Below are positions 1 to 5,067 of a stretch of 5,802 bases of DNA, piece after piece. Each line of letters opens with the position of its first letter. Position 1 is the stretch's first letter. The notes beneath the pieces are model-generated. The model was not told where the DNA came from, did no database searches, and was given only the letters and a program-made list of their open reading frames with translations. The position numbers and the translations under genes are program-made. Origin of the DNA: Gammaproteobacteria bacterium (GTDB taxonomy: Bacteria > Pseudomonadota > Gammaproteobacteria > UBA9214); contig JAUVNM010000128.1 of the NCBI GenBank assembly GCA_030599705.1, positions 1 through 5,802 on the forward strand, given 5' to 3'.

Positions 1-291
1 ACAGTGCAGCTGCATGCCGTCGATGCTGGCTTCCCACTGCCGCGGCAGGTCAGCGCGGGCCTGCTGCCATCCGAATGAACCGGAACCCGGTCGTGCAAAG
101 GACCAGTCGGCCGTCCATTCACGCAGCGTGCGGTTCCCCGCGGCGCGCTTGTCCGGACGATCGACTACATACGGGCCAAAGCGTTCCAGCTTGCGCCCGT
201 TACCGAAGTCCAGCAGCTCGTAGTCATCCAGCGGCGTCTCGATGACGACCTTGCGGATGTGTTTATCCCTGGCGGGAATCTCGCGGTACAT
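1..291 (-). CDS. Class I SAM-dependent methyltransferase, N-terminal part (partial at left edge)
   Basis: The first 97 residues are visible; the rest lies beyond the left edge. Residues 24-50 hold the stretch YELLDFGNGRKLERFGPY followed by VVDRPDKRA. I recognise this as the N-terminal signature of class I SAM-dependent methyltransferases in the RlmI/YccW-like group (COG1092), whose best-known members methylate cytosine in 23S rRNA. The SAM-binding loop and catalytic residues are outside the window, so neither the substrate nor activity can be judged. The ATG at 291 is the only sensible start because an in-frame TAG lies two codons upstream (297-295). No Shine-Dalgarno stands before it; the nearest good one (AAGGAG, 327-322) serves a tiny in-frame ORF just upstream. 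The gene is divergent from the one at 412. The family assignment is fairly firm; the exact target is inference. Confidence 0.82.
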   Translation of the reverse strand, partial: MYREIPARDKHIRKVVIETPLDDYELLDFGNGRKLERFGPYVVDRPDKRAAGNRTLREWTADWSFARPGSGSFGWQQARADLPRQWEASIDGMQLHC

Positions 292-294
292 GGG

Positions 295-318
295 CTAAAT
301 TATGGTGTCAGAGCACAT
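295..318 (-). other. Possible 7-codon leader ORF ahead of the methyltransferase
   Basis: On the minus strand AAGGAG (327-322) is followed after three bases by ATG (318-316). A short frame encoding MCSDTII then ends in TAG (297-295), with one codon between that stop and the methyltransferase ATG, in the same frame. The peptide is encoded by the left arm of the palindrome at 306-353, so it is probably a by-product of repeat sequence. It could still feed ribosomes to the methyltransferase by reinitiation, since that gene has no visible Shine-Dalgarno of its own. The spacing of three bases is shorter than optimal. No conservation data are available. Confidence 0.2.
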
Positions 319-392
319 TTTCTCCTTATAGTAGCGACAAATGTGCTCTGACATGAATGGCATAAGCAAGTACCATGCAGATCTGACCCCGG
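302..392. repeat. REP-like composite repeat unit in the divergent gap
   Basis: The gap between the methyltransferase and the gene at 412 is almost filled by repeat sequence. It opens with ATGGTGTCAGAGCA (302-315), which recurs exactly at 1062-1075. It closes with CTGACCCCGG (383-392), which recurs exactly at 2674-2683. The ends are near-inverted: GGTGTCAGA at 304-312 against TCTGACCCC at 382-390 pair at 8 of 9 positions. A perfect palindrome (306-353) lies inside, and an AGTAGC tract (330-335) precedes its right arm, as it does in the 1062-1113 unit. Palindromic units spread between genes, with a GTAG-like tetranucleotide, recall REP/BIME sequences mobilised by RAYT (Y1 transposase) proteins. 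That assignment is inference, and no transposase is in the window. Confidence 0.6.
306..353. repeat. Perfect 15-bp inverted repeat, hairpin with 18-nt loop
   Basis: The left arm TGTCAGAGCACATTT (306-320) and the right arm AAATGTGCTCTGACA (339-353) are exact reverse complements around an 18-base spacer. The structure could form as RNA or as single-stranded DNA. No T-run follows the stem on either strand, so it does not look like an intrinsic terminator. It sits between two divergent starts, which also argues against a terminator role. Confidence 0.8.
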
Positions 393-411
393 TATTTATT
401 TCCAGACACAC

Positions 412-1059
412 ATGAAATATTTTATTGCCCTGCTGATCGTCATCCTGGTCGTACTCGGCCGGGTGTTCTTCAATAGCGACGAGGAAGGCAGCAACCAGCC
501 GGTGACCGGCCTGCCCTGGCAGATCGACATACTGCCGGGTGGTGACACACGGGTGTTCGGTATCACGCTCGGGCACACCACGCTCGGTGAGGCAATCGCG
601 CTGCTGGGCGACGACATGGATCTGGCGATCATTGCGGCACCGCACGAGGCCGGCGCCCTGGAGACCTACTACAGCCATTACTCCGCCGGCCCGATCACGG
701 GCAAGCTGATCCTGGTGCTGGATGTCGCTCCCGATGCGCTTTTATCCTTGCGGGAACGCGCCTTTCAGGACGGCGGCTCGCGCAAGTACCACCTGCATCC
801 CGATGACCTGCCCGTTGCCTACCGGGCACCGGTCAAGATTATCAACTTCATGCCAAGCTTCAACCTGGATGAGGAAATCGTGCAGGTCCGCTTCGGCGCG
901 CCCGCCGAGATCATCCAGGCCCATGCAGAGCAAAAACACCTGCTCTATCCGGACAAGGGACTGGACCTTATCCTCAACACGGATGGCAAGGAAGTCCTGC
1001 AGTACCTGGCACCCGAAGAATTCAGCGCATACCGCGCTCAATTACAACAAGTACCCTAG
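412..1059 (+). CDS. Membrane-anchored conserved hypothetical protein (215 aa)
   Basis: I cannot name a function. One hydrophobic helix at residues 3-19, with lysine at position 2, should act as a signal anchor, leaving about 190 residues mostly in the periplasm. The soluble part has two similar-looking sections. One runs around residues 46-66 (VFGITLGHTTLGEAIALLG). The second is at 156-202, where RFGAPAEII is followed by LLYPDKGLDLIL and KEVLQYLAPEEF. The pattern of a helix ending in LG or FG plus a hairpin of the type YPDKGLDLIL loosely recalls BamE/SmpA-like small domains; this is inference only. Coding quality is good and the frame is open to TAG at 1057. The ATG at 412 places the anchor correctly, but no Shine-Dalgarno precedes it. 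The gene is flanked by a 14-bp direct repeat (302-315 and 1062-1075), is divergent from the methyltransferase and converges on the M48 gene. Confidence 0.8.
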   Translation: MKYFIALLIVILVVLGRVFFNSDEEGSNQPVTGLPWQIDILPGGDTRVFGITLGHTTLGEAIALLGDDMDLAIIAAPHEAGALETYYSHYSAGPITGKLILVLDVAPDALLSLRERAFQDGGSRKYHLHPDDLPVAYRAPVKIINFMPSFNLDEEIVQVRFGAPAEIIQAHAEQKHLLYPDKGLDLILNTDGKEVLQYLAPEEFSAYRAQLQQVP

Positions 1060-1061
1060 AA

Positions 1062-1113
1062 ATGGTGTCAGAGCAGAATGCTACTTAAACGGAATCTTTA
1101 TATGAAGACCCCG
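1062..1113. repeat. Short REP-like unit between convergent genes
   Basis: This gap of about 55 bases starts with the same 14 bases as the unit at 302 (ATGGTGTCAGAGCA, 1062-1075) and ends with GACCCCG (1107-1113). On the minus strand it carries AGTAGC (1085-1080) then TGCTCTGACA (1075-1066). The unit at 330-353 has the same order, with a spacer of 8 rather than 4 bases. It lacks a second full palindromic arm, so it looks like a shorter or decayed member of the same family. It lies where the 412-1059 and M48 genes converge, but there is no convincing stem plus T-run terminator. Confidence 0.5.
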
Positions 1114-1114
1114 C

Positions 1115-2656
1115 TTAATTGGCCAGGCCGGCCTTGATGACGCCGGCACGCAGGCTGCGCCGTGCCTTCTTGTCGAGGTTGTCGAGCCCCAGGTCCACCG
1201 TGGCCGTCTTGCCGGCTGGCAAGATCTTGCGCAAGCGGATCTTGCGGCTGTACTTGTTGCCCTGTTTATCCTTGTATTCCACCACGATCACACTGCCCGT
1301 GACCGCCTTCGGGGTGTTGTTGCTGACCTTGACCAGGGCGCGGCCGTGCTTGTCGACACTGGGCTGGACCTTCAGGTACTTGCCCGGGTTATCCGGCAGG
1401 TCCAGTTCAACCAGCGCGGCGTACGCCTGCTTGCCGATAGCGGTCTTGTCCTGCGCCGCTTTCGCATAGTACTGCTTGGCTTCCTGGTAACGCCGCTCCT
1501 GGCGGGCAATATTGCCCAGCGCATTGTAGGCATTTGCCGTCGGTAACAGGGTAATGCTGGTATCCAGGTCCTGTTTGGCCTGCGAGCGGTTACCGAGCTG
1601 TTCGTTGGCAATGCCCTTTTGCAGGTGGTAATAGAAAAAACCGTCATTGAGACGGATTGCCTTGCTGTAGTGCGTCAATGCCGTCCGGTCGTTCCCGTGC
1701 TTGTGTTCAATATCTCCCAGCAGGGCCTCGAAATGACCTTCCCGCGGTTCCAGTTTGCGCGCCTTGACGGCCAGTTGACGCGCCAGCGCGAGGTCCCCGT
1801 CGGCAAGTGCCTTGCGGCCCTTGTCATAAGCGGTATAGGCCGGTTTGGTTTTTTCCAGGTGCGCCAGCCGGGCCTGAAAATTGCGCCGGCCGTCCTCGCC
1901 GCCCGCGGGATATTCAGCGAGGGTTTGCAGGTTATTTTGCACCCGCTCCTGCGACGGTGGATGACTGGCAAACAGACCGCTCAACCAGTCCTGCCGACGG
2001 CCCTCCGAGAGTTTGACAAAGGTCTTTTGCAGATCGACGGCACCCTGCGTGTCATAACCGGCAAGCGCCATGTATTTCATGCCGTAATAGTCGGCCTCGC
2101 GTTCCGCGTCCCGGCCATACTTTTGGGTGACCAACTGGGCGCCAACACCGGCACCCAGTTGCGCCAGTTGCGCATAGTCACTGTTCCGGCTTACCACCAC
2201 GGTGGCCAGCACGGCACCTTGCAGCAGCATGCCACGGGAAATATTCCGCGCAGTGTGTTTTGCCGCCGCATGGGTGATTTCGTGAGCGAGCACGGCAGCC
2301 AGCTCGGCCTCGCTGTCGAGCTCGGTCAACAGCCCGCGATTGATGGCGATCTTGCCGCCAGGCAGCGCCCAGGCATTGGGTACCGAGTTGTTGATGACAT
2401 GAAATTCATACGGCAGCTGGCGATCACTGTCCGCTGCCAGGCGTTGCCCGACCTGGCTGACATAGGCAGTCAGTTGCTCGTCTACAACGTAGTCCCCGCC
2501 CTGGGCCTGGCGCAGGGGGGCGTACTCCTGTTTGCCGATACTCAGCTCCTGCGCCTCCGAGACCAGGCTGAGCTCCTTGTTGCCGGTGACCGGGTTGACG
2601 GCACAACCCCCAAGCAATGCAACCGATGCCAGCAGGACAAGCCAGTATTTAGTCAT
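1115..2656 (-). CDS. M48-family metallopeptidase lipoprotein with TPR repeats (BepA-like)
   Basis: Predicted zinc-dependent periplasmic protease and chaperone of the BepA type; in E. coli, BepA handles stalled or misfolded outer-membrane proteins such as LptD. The N terminus is a lipoprotein signal with lipobox LGGC (lipidated Cys18). The peptidase domain (about residues 30-245) shows HEITH at 125-129, giving two zinc histidines and the catalytic glutamate. It also has ExxxD (E185, D189) as the probable third ligand site, and SHPPSQER (231-238) with H232 at the place of the regulatory histidine of the family. TPR-like helices follow at about 275-405. A further C-terminal stretch (about 426-490) looks like a beta-rich domain absent from the compact BepA layout. 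All key residues are intact. It is the last gene of a minus-strand unit, 12 bases after the sensor, and its start lies against a repeat with no Shine-Dalgarno. The family call is firm; the substrate is inferred, so no symbol is given. Confidence 0.93.
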   Translation of the reverse strand: MTKYWLVLLASVALLGGCAVNPVTGNKELSLVSEAQELSIGKQEYAPLRQAQGGDYVVDEQLTAYVSQVGQRLAADSDRQLPYEFHVINNSVPNAWALPGGKIAINRGLLTELDSEAELAAVLAHEITHAAAKHTARNISRGMLLQGAVLATVVVSRNSDYAQLAQLGAGVGAQLVTQKYGRDAEREADYYGMKYMALAGYDTQGAVDLQKTFVKLSEGRRQDWLSGLFASHPPSQERVQNNLQTLAEYPAGGEDGRRNFQARLAHLEKTKPAYTAYDKGRKALADGDLALARQLAVKARKLEPREGHFEALLGDIEHKHGNDRTALTHYSKAIRLNDGFFYYHLQKGIANEQLGNRSQAKQDLDTSITLLPTANAYNALGNIARQERRYQEAKQYYAKAAQDKTAIGKQAYAALVELDLPDNPGKYLKVQPSVDKHGRALVKVSNNTPKAVTGSVIVVEYKDKQGNKYSRKIRLRKILPAGKTATVDLGLDNLDKKARRSLRAGVIKAGLAN

Positions 2657-2684
2657 CCGGGAAAATTCTTAACCTGACCCCGGA
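2656..2684. repeat. REP-like fragment spanning the sensor/M48 junction
   Basis: A 6-bp inverted repeat, TCCGGG (2656-2661) against CCCGGA (2679-2684), encloses 17 bases. It contains CTGACCCCGG (2674-2683), identical to 383-392. The stop codon and final codons of the sensor gene are inside it, and it abuts the M48 start codon. It is shorter than the other units and may be a fragment or solo end. It replaces any Shine-Dalgarno for the M48 gene. Confidence 0.45.
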
Positions 2685-4222
2685 CCTTCACGATCTGACA
2701 GGTCGATGATACTCGCCAGGATCAACTGCCGGTCATGGTCTGAATAGGGATTCAGGCCCACTTCCACAGGTATGGTCGAGCCATCCTTTCTGACGGCTTC
2801 CAGGTCACGCCCCACACCCACCTTACGAGCCTCCGGTGCCTGCATAAATTGCTCGCGCAGCTGTGCATGTTTTTGTTGCAGACCGGCTGGCAACAGCGTG
2901 TCTACCTGGAGACCTTCGAGTTCCCCGCTTTCATAGCCCAGCATGCGCTCTGCAGCAGGATTGGAAATTTCAATTCGACCATCGCCGTCAATAACCAGCT
3001 GGCCAACACTGCTGACCTCAACCAGGCGGTGGAAACGCTCTTCAAGTTCCTTCATACGCGTCATGTTTGCTGCGTCCGCCTTCGCGTATGCGGCCTCCAC
3101 TTCGGCACGCCGCGCACGGGCCTGGCCACTCAAATAAAAAAACAGGGAAAGACTGTAAATCGACAGGATGAAAATTATGCCCAGAGAGATCAGCATATGA
3201 TTCTCGCGGCGCACATCCTTCAGGATACCGGGGGGTCGATGCGCCATCAGCGTCAGCGAGAATTCACTGGAGATCAACTGGTCAAAGGCGACCAGATGTT
3301 TTGGAAGCTCCTGGGTCGACCGGTAGAAGGTCTCAACAGGGGAAAGCGTTTCCCAGCCCCATAACCCGTCCGGCAATTCCAGGCTTCCCAGGTCGTTCGC
3401 CAGGACTTCCTCCCAGACCTTCGGGTGGGCCAGGGTAAAATTCAGGCTTTGCACCCACGCTTCAGCGTCCTTGAAGTTCTCAACCCCGATATTCAACAGA
3501 ATCCCTTGCTGATTGACCAGAAAGTACTCCACATCCGATTCCGTTTTCATGGGAATGTGAACAAGATTAAACAGGTATTTCATATCAATGTTTATGACGA
3601 TAATCCCGAGGTGCTTCCGGTCACTGCCCTGCACGGGCGTGGCGATACGAAGTACCGGCCTTGGTGGTATTTCAATCTGACCGTGCTCTACATTCAGGTC
3701 AAGGCGGGAGATATACAGTTCACCGGGCAGTAGTGCATTCGCCGCTTCAAAATAATAGCGGCTGCTCTTGTCCTGCAGATACTGCGGGTCCACTACGAAA
3801 GGTTCTCCCTGATCACGCATTATCCTTGCCTTTTCAAGCCCGGATTCATCAATCCAGCGAATCTGATGATACTGCGGATTGCGTTGCGCGAGTGTCAGAA
3901 AGGAAGATTCCAGTGCCTGCAGGAGTCCCGAATCCCGCGAATCGACGGCCTGCATGGTAACGGGTTCCGTAGAAAGGGAACGCAGATGTTTCAGTGAACC
4001 CAACACTTCAGCACCAAGAAATCCACTGACGAGATGGATCCTGGTGCTGTCATCATCCAGTATCTCGTTGAAGCGGGCTTCCGTACTTAGCGAGTCAAGA
4101 GACATACCGACCACCACCACCAGAACCGCCATCGGCAGGAACAGGGCGAGAAACACGTATTTGGGAAACCGTCCGCTCTTGTTGCCGGGGGTCGAGTCAG
4201 TTTTTGGCATCGTATCCGGCAT
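2669..4222 (-). CDS. Membrane sensor protein: periplasmic Cache-like domain plus cytoplasmic PAS, no output domain
   Basis: A two-helix receptor of 517 residues. TM1 is at about 20-41 and TM2 at about 344-364, enclosing a periplasmic region of about 300 residues. That region resembles the double-Cache-like sensors of bacterial kinases and cyclases, including QIRWIDESGLEKARI (120-134), LQDKSSRYYF (149-158) and a GELYISRLDLNVE stretch (167-179). After TM2 comes a charged helical linker (about 366-396). A PAS domain follows (about 397-509), with ISNPAAERMLGY (419-430) and the usual ending IIDLSDRE. In relatives a histidine kinase or GGDEF domain normally follows this point. Here the frame ends after GPGSG, encoded by repeat sequence. 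Truncation is therefore likely, though an adaptor role is possible. The start ATG overlaps the stop of the SIMPL gene (TGATG), which favours translational coupling; ATG at 4210 (Met5) is the alternative. No ligand can be inferred. Confidence 0.88.
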   Translation of the reverse strand: MPDTMPKTDSTPGNKSGRFPKYVFLALFLPMAVLVVVVGMSLDSLSTEARFNEILDDDSTRIHLVSGFLGAEVLGSLKHLRSLSTEPVTMQAVDSRDSGLLQALESSFLTLAQRNPQYHQIRWIDESGLEKARIMRDQGEPFVVDPQYLQDKSSRYYFEAANALLPGELYISRLDLNVEHGQIEIPPRPVLRIATPVQGSDRKHLGIIVINIDMKYLFNLVHIPMKTESDVEYFLVNQQGILLNIGVENFKDAEAWVQSLNFTLAHPKVWEEVLANDLGSLELPDGLWGWETLSPVETFYRSTQELPKHLVAFDQLISSEFSLTLMAHRPPGILKDVRRENHMLISLGIIFILSIYSLSLFFYLSGQARARRAEVEAAYAKADAANMTRMKELEERFHRLVEVSSVGQLVIDGDGRIEISNPAAERMLGYESGELEGLQVDTLLPAGLQQKHAQLREQFMQAPEARKVGVGRDLEAVRKDGSTIPVEVGLNPYSDHDRQLILASIIDLSDREGPGSG

Positions 4223-4938
4223 CAGTCCGAAAGGTAGTATTCGACCGTCGAGACCACCCGGACCTTCTTGATATGCGGGTTGTTTTTGTCACGGGCCGCA
4301 ATGCTGAACTGCCCCTGCGAGGCCCGCTTGATCTTGCCGAGGGTGCTTTGCGAGTCCGCCGCGAATTTTTCCGCCACCACGCGCGCCTGCCGCGTCGCTT
4401 CCTCGATCATCCCCGGCTTCACCGCGTTCAGGCGGGTGAACAGGTACTCCGTCTGCGAGCGGTGATTACCCCCGGTCAGCACAATGCCCTGCTTGCCCAG
4501 CGTGGACAGTTTCGTCATCACGGCGCGGGCAGTCGCGATATTGTTCGAATAGACAGTAACCGCCTGCACTGCCGCATAGCGGAACTCGGGCTTGTTATTG
4601 CCATACTGCTGCGCCGACTTGTCGGTGATCGTCGGTGCAGCCACGGTTATTTCATCTCCTGTAAAACCGTTCGCCTCGAGAAACCCCCTGATCCGGGATG
4701 TGCTGGCATCGAGCGCACTGTACAGCCCCGCCAGGTCATTACTTGCCGCGGTGAACTGGATCGGCCAGATCACGATGTCGGCATCGACTTCGCGCTCCGA
4801 CAGGCCCTTGACCGTCACGGTGCGCTCGTACTCCTTGAACCGGATCGCGGCATCGCCCAGCAGGTAGCCGAGGGCAAGCAGACCGAGGAAGATGGCAAGG
4901 CCGAGGATGAAAGATGCGGTTTTGTTGTTTTCCGGCAT
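4222..4938 (-). CDS. SIMPL-domain (DUF541) protein, membrane-anchored
   Basis: This 238-residue protein matches the SIMPL/DUF541 family, which includes E. coli YggE and Brucella BP26/Omp28. Members are periplasmic or membrane-anchored and are linked loosely to oxidative stress and channel-like assemblies; the molecular role is not settled. One hydrophobic helix (about residues 8-28) is a signal anchor or uncleaved signal. The domain begins at TVTVKGLSEREVDADI (40-55), the typical opening strand, and runs to the final strand VRVVSTVEYYLSD. Length and layout are normal for the family and nothing is missing. It is the first gene of the minus-strand unit, and its TGA overlaps the sensor ATG by one base. 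No Shine-Dalgarno is visible before the ATG at 4938. That start fits because it places the positively charged N terminus ahead of the helix. Confidence 0.9.
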   Translation of the reverse strand: MPENNKTASFILGLAIFLGLLALGYLLGDAAIRFKEYERTVTVKGLSEREVDADIVIWPIQFTAASNDLAGLYSALDASTSRIRGFLEANGFTGDEITVAAPTITDKSAQQYGNNKPEFRYAAVQAVTVYSNNIATARAVMTKLSTLGKQGIVLTGGNHRSQTEYLFTRLNAVKPGMIEEATRQARVVAEKFAADSQSTLGKIKRASQGQFSIAARDKNNPHIKKVRVVSTVEYYLSD

Positions 4939-5007
4939 AGGGAGTTACTCAATACTCAGACAGTCGTCCAACGGGGCCAGCATACAATGATCTCGAATTG
5001 TGAAACA

Positions 5008-5052
5008 GGGGCCGGTGACAAATGATAATGATTGCGTTTTGTCACCGACCCC
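5008..5052. repeat. Large interrupted palindrome in the divergent gap, REP-like
   Basis: GGGG (5008-5011) pairs with CCCC (5049-5052), and CGGTGACAAA (5013-5022) with TTTGTCACCG (5038-5047). This gives 14 paired bases with one internal mismatch around a 15-base loop. The right end GACCCC is shared with the other repeat units in the window, but the stem core differs, so it is probably a different subtype. The gap 4939-5067 must hold promoters for both flanking genes, so the palindrome could affect either. No T-run of terminator type follows it. Confidence 0.65.
5018..5036. promoter_or_regulatory. Weak Fur-box-like sequence and possible -10 element in the palindrome loop
   Basis: The 19 bases at 5018-5036 match the E. 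coli Fur consensus GATAATGATAATCATTATC at 12 positions, mainly through AATGATAAT. The same bases include GATAAT (5024-5029), a 5-of-6 match to a sigma-70 -10 element, 38 bases before the ATG at 5068. The best -35 candidate (TTGTGA, 4998-5003) is 20 bases away, which is too far. AT-rich loop sequence can give such matches by chance, so this is only a pointer. Confidence 0.15.
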
Positions 5053-5067
5053 CTTAATTTCGCTGCC

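Noticed and set aside
306..353. Intrinsic terminator
   Set aside because: The stem is strong but there is no T-run on either strand, and it lies between two divergent gene starts.
295..678. Minus-strand frame of 127 codons overlapping the divergent gap
   Set aside because: It is antisense to the better supported 412-1059 gene and crosses the repeat. Only its last seven codons, with their own ribosome-binding site, merit mention.
302..1113. Intact insertion sequence with the 412-1059 gene as transposase
   Set aside because: The encoded protein is a membrane-anchored protein with no DDE, HUH or Y1 transposase motifs, and the flanking repeats are direct copies rather than full terminal inverted repeats.
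1619..2677. Long plus-strand open frame (352 codons) opposite the M48 gene
   Set aside because: The minus strand has a complete lipoprotein signal, HEITH zinc motif and TPRs. The plus frame has no recognisable domain and is a typical GC-driven antisense shadow.
4204..5025. Long plus-strand open frame (273 codons) opposite the SIMPL gene
   Set aside because: It is antisense to a clear SIMPL-family protein and is rich in Arg, His and Leu with no domain pattern; it also runs into the palindrome.
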